From positions 62,001 through 126,000 of the forward strand of contig NW_023501050.1 of assembly GCF_014066305.1 (NCBI RefSeq): a stretch of DNA of 64,000 nucleotides. Direction: 5' to 3'. Every line of letters begins with the position of its first letter. Position 1 is the stretch's first letter. The position numbers and the translations under genes are program-made. Below the pieces are notes generated by a model. It did not search any database and was not told the origin of the DNA. It saw only the letters and a program-made list of their open reading frames with translations. This document shows positions 20,908 through 30,730 of this stretch, in pieces. The stretch is from Letharia columbiana. Its lineage: Eukaryota; Ascomycota; Lecanoromycetes; Lecanorales; Parmeliaceae.

Positions 20908-23900
20908 GTTGAAGACGGTAGATGTTGTTTTTACTCGCGTTCGAGGATGATTTTTATCCTGCGAGTCTCGTTCACGAACGCTCAGGAAATAGACAAAGAC
21001 GAATGGGTCCTGGGAAATTGAAGCCGATGATGATGCAAAAGTTACTGTTGCTATTGGAACCGGCGATGTTGAAGCCGATGATGGTGAAAGACCTTTTTTA
21101 TAGACCAGCGGGAAACACTGAGCTTTTTATAATCCAGATGCTGTTGAGTCTGATGCGTATTACTATGAAAGATCTAGGGCATTCGTCCTTCCTAGCATTG
21201 AAGTGCTCCGCCATGTTTGAGCTCAATATGTCAATTTGCCTCATATCAACAGGTCTCATGTCACAATCCTTGCTATACTTCAGCAACTGTGTGCCTCATT
21301 TAGACAGGTTTCATCTCAAAATTCTTATTATAAACCACTGAGCTGTATGCTCCATAGTATCAGCAGGTTTCTTAGATCAATATCACCGTCATACACCACT
21401 GGGTTGTGTCTTAAGGATTTGGTGACACCGGATCCTTTATTATATACGCATGGTAATTTGAAAATGGTTTGCCATTCCGCTCTTTGCACCGTTGGAATGC
21501 CCGGCCGTGTTCGAGCTGAACAGAGCTCTTTTCATCCAGAGATGAAAGTGCCTTCGCTGTTCATGCATAGGCTGCTCATTTGGAGCTGCTTGTGTCGGGC
21601 TGCAACCCAAGACCCTACCGAGGAGATTGGCAGTCCTCCATCTTAAAAGTCTCCGGCTGCCCACCGAAACCACGTCATCTAATTCGGGGCTGTGTTGAAT
21701 TGTCTTCACACCCATCCATAACAAATGCACGAACAACCCTGGTCCATTTCTCTGAAATCCTTCATCATCCCAGACGTATCAGAAACGACAACGATCGCTT
21801 CGAATTTTCAAATCGGTCTCACCACTTCGACCAACTCAACCCATACAGAGGTCGAAAGATGGGATACTAAATCAACATTGCCCCTTTCATACGAACAAGA
21901 TGGCCCATCGCATCATCAACGGTATAGCAGGCATCGCCAGTATCGCCGTACCCTGGGAAGACCTGAACCAAAGCCACGTTCCTCACTTCGCAAAGTACCG
22001 CCGTCCAGGCAGGTAGTGGCCGTGGAGACTACGCCGGGGGATGCATCCCACATTTGGCTCTGTAGGACGTGCGAGGCAATCGCATAGGGCAGCGACACGG
22101 CGACGCAAACAGCCGGATGGATTCCCAACCCGTCGACCTTTACAATATCGTACATCACCAGGACACAGACCATGTTGTGCAAGCCCAATACGTCATGCTC
22201 GCCCTGCATAAAAGTGACGCTATTGCCGTTGCTCTCAACGTCACTGTGAGTAGCGACGACACGGAAAGGACTCGGCCTGGCGATATTTGTAAAATTTGTA
22301 AAGCCAATTAGTACACCCCCAATTTCAAAGTCGGAGATTGTACCTATACTGCCACCCTCATATGGATCGATAGCGTTCCACAGCAACAGACCCAAAGCTC
22401 CTCCGCTCCACAAGCCCGCCTTCCCGAGCTCACAAGCCGACACAGTTCCAGAGGACCCCAGACGCAGGACGTGTTCTACAGGAGCAATGGAAGAACGACC
22501 TTCTGGCCTTGAACCGTGGCTGACGCTCTGGTGGAGGACCGACCTTCCAGCCGCCATTGAAAAACGACAGCAACGAAGACCTGTCGGAAGTGATCGACAA
22601 GGCAAACGAACGCCCTTTCCGACCCGACAACAGCAACTATGTAGAGCAAACGTGCCAGGGAGCCGCTGGTTTGCAAAGCGCCCGAAGCAAATGCAACCCA
22701 ACTCATCTAATCCCTAGCGACAACCCGGTGCACAGCGCCAAGGGAACTCGTGAGCACCCGAGGTTATTGGGGCCCTAGGGTTGAGTGTATCGACTATGAG
22801 ATACCCGCTAAGTTGAGGAATGGTGTCGCTCGCGCTCTGCTGCTTTAACCCAACGCCTGCTTCGACGTGAAGACACAGTCGACGATGGGCAACGCGCGGG
22901 CATACAAGGGCCGGAATCGCGGAGATGAGCTGATGGGAATGGAAGTCCCAAATATTGCGAGTAGCATGAGACAGTTGTGTGAGGGGGGTAGACAGCATCA
23001 TTCTTTTTAGAATGTAGGGATCGGGTTCGCTGTACAACATATTCTGATGATTTGACAGTGCGACCATCTCGATGAAAGACCTACGGCGAGAACCTGCCGA
23101 TACACCCACCGGCCAGGTTTCCAATCCCAAGCTCCACCCACCGTCTCCATCCATCAGCCTCGCCAGCACGACCCACACGCGCCGCACGGAGACCCACGAA
23201 CCACCATCGCGTTAATTTCCGGAATACGTCCACAGACGATGATGCGATACGATTACTGTGGGTGTCAACATCATTCAGTCAGTATCCTCTCGGAAGGATC
23301 GCCAATCTCCATCTATCATCAAGGGGGTATCCCAATTCGGTCTACTCCCGATTAACAGAGTGCGGCCCACCTCCTTTGCGTTCGTACCACATGAAACACG
23401 CCCCCCAAGTCAATCTCTACCTTACCCGATGATTTGACACGCACTAGTGGAGCCAGACCCAAGGTCCTTCTATCAAATTTTCAATCGCATCACGTACCAA
23501 AGGTACCGTACTGCCAAGAATGTAGTCCAGCCTTCTGCCAAGTCTCCGACCCAAAGTTTGTTGAAAAGAATCCGACAACGCTGAGTTGAACATTTGAAGC
23601 GGCGAGAGACTGAATCACGATCTGCGCTTGGAGTTGATCTCAGGACGCAGCTCAGATCTGGGACGGTGTTCCTACGTGGCCGCGAGCGCAGGCTTGGATG
23701 GCGTGCATTCGCGCGGTGGCTGAGGGGCTTCGTGCCTTTTTCGGTAGTTTCCGATGGATGACTTGCGTCCGTGCATCGTAGGAGTCCTAGTCATGTATTG
23801 CAAGGTGCTAGAAGTTTACAGAAAAGAACCAAAAAGGTGCTTCGTCTAGGCAAAGCGTTCTCAAGCCGCTACAGCTTTTGAGAGTCTGCATTGAATAGAG

Positions 23901-24726
23901 CACTCCCAACTTCACCAAGCTCGCTCTGAGCTTCCAGAGCCGGAACCAGACAAGTAGCGAAGACATACAGTGTCCCCAATGTAGAAAATGATGGCGTGAG
24001 GGTTAGGCATAGGCTCTTCTGTATAATGCATTCGGCGGTGCGATTCTGTTAATTCTTCGTTTCGACAGGTCACTGTGCCGAGGGAGACTGTTCCATTAGA
24101 AATCAGCAGTATGAACATCTTTTCATTTATTGAAAAAAAATAGTAAACAATGATAATACAGATACGTGGCTATCATAATCTAGCGACCGTGAACCGTCCA
24201 TCCAAGCCCCGCAGAAACTGCGGCCCGATATAAGGGAGAGTATCTCTGAGCTAGAAGATTTGATAATCTTGAGATTCTCATCAAGATGATATTGCCAACC
24301 AACTTAGACGACTTCAGCATCCGCATTGATCTCGGAAATTGAAGAGCAAGCGATCTGGAGACAACCCAGGATGCAAACATTCGGAGCAAATTGCCAAGGT
24401 ACGAAACGACTCATCGACGTCGAGGTCGTATATGGGACAGACCTTCTGCGAAGCCGGGACAAACCTTGTGGTCCTTCGAGCTCGGCCGTTTGAAAAGGAA
24501 GTCTTCGCAAAAGCAGTGTGTCTCAGGACGCCATATTGGTGACTCCTATTCTCTACAGAAAAACATTGACTAGTGGAGATGTGTAGATCTTGAACCAGGA
24601 GTTTGGGCGATGAAAGATAAGGTAGTCGCCCGTCCACGCGAACACCAACCACCCTGTGCTTAATCAATTACACCATGACAAGACCATGTATGCTTGACAC
24701 AGAAAAATCTAATTCAACCATGTCTC
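20908..24726. other. Long gene-poor interval with possible relics
   Basis: No complete gene seen. Around 21020-21095 plus-strand text EADDDAKVTVAIGTGDVEAD contains an imperfect repeat of GAAGCCGATGATG and may be relic coding sequence. A 261-codon minus frame (22701-21916) contains GLWSGGALGLLLWNAIDPYE GGSIGTISD, weakly like the PA domain of secreted peptidases, but no catalytic motifs or clean exons. After 23200 nothing was found. Confidence 0.35.
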
Positions 24727-26261
24727 TCAATTCTTCAGAAAAGTTGGAGGTGACGGGCGTATTGGGTAGGTACCATCCAGAAATTTCTCACCCCAGGCAC
24801 TCTTTAGTGGGTCCACCCATTGCGCTCCAAGCTCAAGCAGCACCTTGACCATACTTTTCTGCCCGTGTATCATCGCATTAAGTATTGGTGGAGGTTCCGA
24901 GTCGCTGGGAACACCGTCGACGTTGACACCTGCTTCTGCTAGAATACGTACCACTTGCTCGTGTCCCTGTATGACGGCGCGAAAGAAGGCGTAGTCACCA
25001 CATTCATCGACCGCCAGATCCGCTCCATTGTTGAGTAAAAACCGCATCATGCTCAGTTGTTGGTTCTTGGCGGCCTCCCAGAGAGGGGTGAGGCTACGAG
25101 ACCCAGAAGAGTTGATGTCGGCGCCGTTGTCCAAGAGCATCTGCACTACCTCTTCATGTCCATTGCTCGCTGCTGCATGTACGGCATGCCACTCATTACC
25201 TTCGTATTGAAGATCTGCTCCCTTCTCAAAAAGCAAGGATACGACGGGTACATGGCCGTAGTAAGCGGCAGATTCTAGAGCGCGTGAACCTCCGATTTTT
25301 GTGGCATTCACATCAAGTCCTTGATCAAGCATGATTTGAACTATTCGAAGATAGCCGAACCTACAAGCCGTCCATAGTACCTCATATTGCAAATTCGATA
25401 TGTTGGTGAAACTACCCCTTTCAAACAAGCATTTCACCATATCAGTGTGACCGGCATGAGCGGCGTCCATTATAGCATTCTCGTAATCGGCTCCTGAACT
25501 TTTCAGATTGTATACAGGATCCAATAGCAGTCGAACAACTGGTTTATGATCTCGTCGTGAGGCTGATCGTAGTGCCACATAGTCGATATCGGCTCCTTGC
25601 TCGAGCAAACACAGAGCGGTTTCGTGATGTCCTTGTGCGGCTGCCGCTTGCAGGGGGGTGCCAAAGTACTTGCTTACACTGCTGACTTCAGCTCCCTTGG
25701 AAAGCAAGATTTCGAGCGCTTCCAAGCTCCCAAGCAGTGCTGCCGCAGTGACGAGGTCATTTGGATCGTGGGTTGCTTGGATTTGCCCTTGGCATGAGGA
25801 GGCCATCAACTGTGCGGTTCTACGGGAGCCGAGATGGTTCACCGCTGCTGTACAAAGTATGTATTTGACGCCATCTTTTGGTAGATCTATATGTTGCCGG
25901 TATGTACCATTTATCGATTCAGCTGTTCGACGGATTGCTAGAATAAGGGGGTTTTCATCGATTCTAGGGTTCTCAACTCTTTTGAGCAACAGCTTGGTCA
26001 TGATTGGTTTTCGTATATAAGGGAATGGTACACCCTTGCGTTCGGCGATTAGTTGGCGTGCGAGGATTACATCCAGTATCTCGTGATCGAGCCGTACTAA
26101 TGAAGTCATTACCATGATAACCTTCTTGGGGGTAATTACGTACCATTGACTAGTCTGAGGGTCAAGACTTTGTGCAAGCCAAGAGAATCAACAAGCTCAT
26201 CGACGACTTGACGAAATGGTAAACACGGTAAGTTCATCCAACTAATCTTGCACGGAGACAT
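24727..26261 (-). CDS. Ankyrin-repeat protein
   Basis: Two exons: 26261-26144 and 26096-24727, 495 aa. The 47-nt intron starts GTACGTAAT and ends ATTAG; the join reads TLRLVN/VRLDHEILDVILARQL. The N-terminus (MSPCKISWMNLPCLPFRQVV DELVDSLGLHKVL) resembles the F-box-like leader seen in many fungal ankyrin proteins. About residues 145-480 hold at least nine divergent ankyrin repeats (for example GTPLQAAAAQGHHETALCLL and HAVHAAASNGHEEVVQMLLD). Unlike the repeats at 9.9 and 47 kb these units are diverged, so this array is old. Likely a protein-interaction scaffold or F-box adaptor; the target is unknown. Intact frame, confident structure. Confidence 0.85.
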
Positions 26262-26736
26262 TTTGATATCAGCAAGGCTGATCAAGAGGTTGTGAAAGCG
26301 AAGAATGATTATTCTACACTCATGCAAGGGATGAACACGTTGAAAGTCCAGCCTTAGATTGCCTGTCAAGCTATATCATGTGGAACATGGCATTGTTTCG
26401 GGATTGTGGTTCAGCAGATGAGAGCAGAGTAAGGAGGCAACCATTTCATCTTCATCCTTGTAGGCCTTCCAGAACCAAGATCACAGGATCCAGGTTTCAG
26501 GAATCAGATTTCAGGGTTGTGAAGTACAGGTTCAGGCCAATGAAGACACTTACTCAATCTGGTCTGGGGTTCTAGCCCTCTATTAAAGTAGCAGGGCCTT
26601 CTGAATAGACCAGCACACTATCAATCCAGAATATTTGGAGGCTGTGAAGTACATTCATGAAGGGACTCTACGGCAACCAACTGATGTATCGTCAAAATTA
26701 CAGCTAAAGTAAGGTAAAGTACTTTACAGAAAAATA

Positions 26737-26823
26737 AAAAAGATATCCCCAAACCCAAAAAAAAAAAAGGGGGGGGGGGGGGCCCAAAAAAAAAAAAAAA
26801 GTTGAAAAAAAGTGGTGATTAAA

Positions 26824-26859
<36 letters not shown>

Positions 26860-26881
26860 CCCCGGCGCCCTTAGGGGTTTA
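26737..26881. repeat. Homopolymer block (A, G, C runs)
   Basis: Consecutive runs of A, then 14 G, CCC, A, and a long A run near 26829-26857 followed by CCCCCC, separated by little other sequence. The abrupt stacking of runs looks more like poor base calling or gap filling than a natural repeat. Confidence 0.7.
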
Positions 26882-27222
26882 AAAAACGAAATTCAATCGA
26901 AATCATCACTAAATTCTAATCAAACCGTTTTGAGCCTTGCTTTGACGTCTTCTCGCGCCAAGTCATATATAGTCAATAATATTTTCAAGGGACGACGCGC
27001 GACTCATTGAGACAATTGCCTCCTATGTGAGTTGTAAAAACCGCTGGGATTTTACAATATACGGGTACCGTAGGGGATTCAAGGTAACAAAAATCGTAAA
27101 AACAACTGTACCGTGGGGAATATTCGCCGCAGAAAATTGTTAACATTGCAGGGGATTATCTGTCGTGAGATAGATATAGCCTTACCCATTCATGTACGCG
27201 TGATACGACCTTCGAGGCATGC

Positions 27223-27498
27223 CTCGGTGTGCGCGAAATAAACTGCAGAGTGGCTAAATTTTGCGCCAGAGAATCAAGTACATTTTCTATGATAACTACA
27301 CTATTAATGGCCTGTCATCCCTCCTTCAAGACGTCTTCTGGGGGTTCTAGGAGGATCTTGACCCTTGCGTGTACCCATAATTATGATATTATGACTGTGT
27401 GGAATATGTGGAATACAATTAGGGAGTAGATTTGGTAGAAAATTCTGGTTCGCGGGGAAAATTTAGCCCCCTCTGCAGTTTATTTCGCGCACACCGAG
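27223..27498. mobile_element. Putative MITE with ~40-bp terminal inverted repeats
   Basis: Left end 27223-27262 begins CTCGGTGTGCGCGAAATAAA and continues CTGCAGAG; the right end 27457-27498 is its reverse complement, perfect over the outer 28 bp, then a 1-2 base difference, then GGCTAAATTTT again matching. Element length is about 276 bp with no transposase frame. CATG flanks both ends one base away (27218-27221 and 27500-27503), a possible target duplication. Size and structure fit a non-autonomous DNA transposon; the superfamily is not determined. Confidence 0.7.
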
Positions 27499-27644
27499 AC
27501 ATGTAGAGCGACAGATAAGATTGCAATGCAGCCGAGAAATTGTCGCAGCTGAAAGGACCGATCTCCACACACCACTCTCCACCAAAGACCCACACCCCAC
27601 ACTCGACACTCTGAAACTCCGCACACCACCCACCACCCACCAAA

Positions 27645-28381
27645 ATGCTCCTCTGTCCTCCCCCCTCCCCCCCTCCCCCCCCTTTCCCGCATCAAAACAA
27701 CCCCCCCAGCTAACCCACCCACCGTCCCCCAGTCTGCCCCTCCTGCGCCAACGTCCTCACCGTCTCGCGCGCGCCCTCGACCCTCTCCTTCCCCGAAGGG
27801 CAGAACCGGCTCGAATGCCGCACCTGCCCGTACGAATTCCTCATCGACCAGAAATACTACGAGCGGCGGGAGATGAAGCGGAAGGAGGTGGAGGACGTGA
27901 TTGGGGGGAAGGAGGCGTGGGAGAATGTGGACAAGGCGGACGGTGAGTGTCGTTTATACTTTTCGTTGTTTTGGGGGGGGGGGAGGGAGGGAGGGAGGGA
28001 AGGAAGTGGAGGGTAGGGCAGGGGGTAGAGGGATAGACAGAAAGGGGGTTCGGAGAAGGGGTAGCTCTGGAAGCAATTATCGCAAGACTCGACATCTCAA
28101 CGAGCGCCCACGCCACCACTGCTTCTCCACCAACGCTAACGCATTCTCTCTCTCCCCCTCACAGCGCAATGCCCCCGCGAAGGCTGCGACGGCTCCTCGG
28201 CCTTCTTCTACCAAGTGCAGATACGGAGCGCGGACGAGCCCATGACGACGTTCTACAAGGTGCGTGTCTGGGTCCTCTCTTTCTACGAATGGGAACCGGC
28301 TCAGGTGGGGGGGAAAGAAGAATGACTGATGAGGGGAGAATGTAGTGTACGACATGTGCGCAGAGGTGGAAGGAGAACTGA
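27645..28381 (+). CDS. RPC11: RNA polymerase III subunit C11 (Rpc11/RPC10)
   Basis: Four exons: 27645-27654, 27733-27942, 28165-28259 and 28346-28381, 116 aa (yeast 110). The 10-nt first exon encodes MLL plus one base; joining gives MLLFCPSCANVLTV. The N-terminal zinc ribbon uses C5, C8, C32 and C35 (FCPSC, CRTC); the linker has EVEDVIGGKEAWENVD; the C-terminal TFIIS-like ribbon uses C76, C81, C106 and C109 and carries the cleavage loop RSADEPMTTFYKC with acidic D97-E98, ending RWKEN. Rpc11 gives Pol III its intrinsic RNA-cleavage activity and is needed for termination and reinitiation. Intron 1 (78 nt) is nearly pure C with a CTAAC branch site; intron 2 (222 nt) carries a G-rich tract. Very confident. 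Confidence 0.96.
27655..27732 (+). repeat. C-rich first intron of RPC11
   Basis: GTCC donor followed by C runs broken by single T or A, then AGCTAACCCACC and a CCCCCAG acceptor. The donor GTCCTC is non-consensus, yet the reading frame requires the join. Confidence 0.85.
27974..28012 (+). other. G-rich tract in RPC11 intron 2, G-quadruplex pattern
   Basis: A run of about 11 G is followed by GGGAGGGAGGGAGGGAAGG on the transcript strand. Four or more G-triplets separated by one base match the classical intramolecular G-quadruplex pattern. Confidence 0.7.
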
Positions 28382-29108
28382 AGGGGGTGTGGGGAAGGGA
28401 AGGGAAGGGAAGGGAAGGGGGGGATGGAGGTATGAAAGACACGGTTAGGGAAGGGATGTGCGAGGGAGGAGCCATAGTAGGAGAGGGCCAAAGCTTTGAG
28501 AAGACCGACCTAGCCTCTGTGCAGGAAAAACCACTCATACATACACACTCAGAGAGAGACACTTCGTTCGAAACGAAAAGCCACCCAAGTAAAAGAACCG
28601 CGGACGAGAACCCCCATGTCGAGGCGGCCACGATACCGGCCATGATCATACCTAATTACGAGATACCTAGATGCACCTCTCGATCGAGAAGGCCAAGTGT
28701 CTTTGTTGGAGTTTTCAGGCGATGGAGCGATGAGATGTATGCACGGTGTGAGTATGCAGCCGAGCATCATCAAATTAGCAGGTGCTGATGAAAGGGGACA
28801 GTTGAGCATTTTGGTAGGAAGCGGTATGGGGGACTGGTTTTCATTTAGAGGGGAAGCAGGATTGGACGGAAAGCAGCGAGCTTCATTCATCCCGAGCGAA
28901 CGACTGTGAATCGACCGCGACTGCAATGCATGCATGTGTCGCTCGATAAAAGTGCAAAGATCTAATGTACACGCCATCCTGCTTGAAGCCGACGCTCCTG
29001 ATGCAAAAGGAATCCATACCCATCAGCGCCAGGCTATGCAACGTGTGTTTCCCAATCCATGCAGCCCCAAGCGTATCTCTCCCCGTGCCCACGTCCATTT
29101 CCAACCCA
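28382..29108. other. Convergent 3' intergenic region RPC11 / ankyrin gene
   Basis: 727 bp between convergent stops. Contains a GGGAA microsatellite near 28393-28420. No ORF with coding character. Confidence 0.4.
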
Positions 29109-30105
29109 TCACTCGCTGTCACTCGCGCTCCCCGTCGGCCCTTGCTCATCCTCCCCGTCCCGACCCACCACATCGTCACCCGCCATCATCGCGAACTCGG
29201 CTTTCTGCAGCGTAGACCTCAACTCCGTATTCCGCGGGTCGACGAGCTCGAACGGCTTCAGCTTCGCCTTGTTGCGTATCCTGTTCGGCCGGCGAAGAAA
29301 AAAAAGGACGTTAGCTTCGTAGTCGTTGTTGAATCCCATGCACGCTTGCCCAAGAGTCCACCCCGATTCCCCAAACCATCCCCCCAGAAACCCAACAGCG
29401 CGGAAGAAGAAGAAGAAGAACGGAAAGAAAAATGACAGAGTCGGCACCGACCTCGGATCCGCCCCGGCATCCAACAGCAACTCCACCAGCCCCGCCCCAG
29501 CCTCCCACCCATCCTCCGCCAACCCATTCACGAACCGGACGGCCTTATGCAACGGTATATCCGCCTCCATCCGATCGACCGGATCGACCTCCAACCCCTC
29601 CTGATCCAGCAACGTATCCAGCACCTCATCTGCCCGCCCCCAAAAGGTTACGAATTAGCCATCGTCCCCCTCACTCCCACTCAAAAACAAGAAACCCCCC
29701 CCCAAAAAAAAAAAGAAAAAGAAAGAAAGAGAGGGAAGGGGAAGAAAAAAAAAAAAAAAAAAAAAGGAACCAAAAAAACATACAACTCCCCCACCCAGCC
29801 GCGACATGCAAGCAATACCGCCCGACCCCATCCGTCGCCTCATTCAGCAGCCGCGCGACTTGCTCCGGCGTCGCCAGCGCCGCCAGCAGTTCCGCCAGCA
29901 GGGCCGTGTTGTTGCGGCGGCAGCACTCGAGGAGGAGTTCGCGCGGGGTGGCGCCCTGTTGTTGTTCAGCCGGGGGGCGGGGGGTTTGAGGGGGTGTGGG
30001 GGGGTGGGGGAAGGGGGGGGGAAGGAGGGGGGTTGGGGGAAGGAGGGGGGGAGGAGGGGGGGGGTGGGGAAGGAGGGGGAGGGGGGTGGGTACCTCGTCG
30101 CTCAT
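29109..30105 (-). CDS. Small ankyrin-repeat protein (177 aa)
   Basis: Four exons on the minus strand: 30105-30094, 29955-29784, 29629-29452 and 29280-29109, adding to 177 codons in frame. Exon 1 is 12 nt (MSDE). The product runs MSDEGATPRELLLECCRRNN, ARLLNEATDGVGRYCLHVAA, GWGSYEVLDTLLDQEG, ADIPLHKAVRFVN, LVELLLDAGADPR and IRNKAKLKPFELVDPRN, i.e. about three ankyrin repeats and an acidic tail. It resembles the small soluble ankyrin proteins conserved across Ascomycota (Yar1-like in size), but I cannot assign an ortholog. Intron 1 (138 nt) is nearly pure C, intron 2 (154 nt) is rich in T runs, intron 3 (171 nt) has CTAAC. Each join restores family-like text, so the model is good. Confidence 0.85.
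29956..30093 (-). repeat. C-rich first intron of the 177-aa ankyrin gene
   Basis: On the sense strand the intron is C with scattered T and A from GTACCC to the only AG it contains, at CAACAACAG. On the plus strand it appears as G runs at about 29967-30090. Confidence 0.85.
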
Positions 30106-30730
30106 GGTGGTTGGGGAGCGAGCTTTGGGTCGTTGAAAGGTTGGAAGGAAGGAAGGAAGGAAGGAGGGAGGTAGGAGGTCCGATCGGGAGCTGTTGTGAT
30201 CGGAGGCGGAGAGGATGAAGATGGCTGTAGAGGATGAAGGCTGTAGAGGATGAAGACTGTAGAGGATGGTGGACGTGTTGAGGAGGGTGAATGGGGTACG
30301 TATGTCCGGGAATTATTTATTGATGATGGGAGAGTAGGGTAGGTAGTCGTGTTTGAGGCTGACGCAGATGGAGATGCGAAACACGTTGTAGGAGTCGCGC
30401 GTCCTGTTTCAGCCCTATGAGGAAACGTCATCTTGCACTTCCATTTTTCCTGCTGCAGAACGCTTGGTTGAGAGTGTTGCAGACGGAGGAGAGAATGTTG
30501 TTATGGATGTTGTCAGGACTAATGCCATGCCATGCCATGCTATGCTGAACTATGCAATGCTGAACTATGCGATACTGTGGTTCTCGCATTAAGAGCTCCT
30601 CCATCAGCGCCTGAGGTGAATCTCCATCCAACGCGACCTGATATCGCCTCCTGGTTCTCCCATCCTCCAGCTTGTTCGCTGCTGACTGGATAGCGTGAAC
30701 ACCGATGATCTCATGTCTGTTGCCATTCCA
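30106..30730. promoter_or_regulatory. Ankyrin-gene promoter and SPP1 3' flank with short tandem repeats
   Basis: Holds GGAA repeats (30138-30165), three copies of a TGTAGAGGATGAAG unit (about 30225-30265) and ATGCC/ATGCT-type repeats (about 30520-30570). No ORF. Confidence 0.5.

Larger units (their letters stand above)
26262..27644. other. Gene-free interval with low-complexity block and inverted-repeat element
   Basis: Contains promoter sequence of the ankyrin gene, the homopolymer block at 26737-26881 and the putative MITE at 27223-27498 (both listed). No ORF of note. Confidence 0.5.

Noticed and set aside
22714..23187. 157-codon minus-strand frame
   Set aside because: No true ATG at its start, no family resemblance, and no splice partners.
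26737..26881. A runs considered as the poly-A tail of a retroelement
   Set aside because: Runs of G and C are interleaved and no element body or target duplication is visible nearby.
29432..30218. Plus-strand Gly/Lys-rich frames opposite the 177-aa ankyrin gene
   Set aside because: They are translations of intron homopolymer tracts on the wrong strand.
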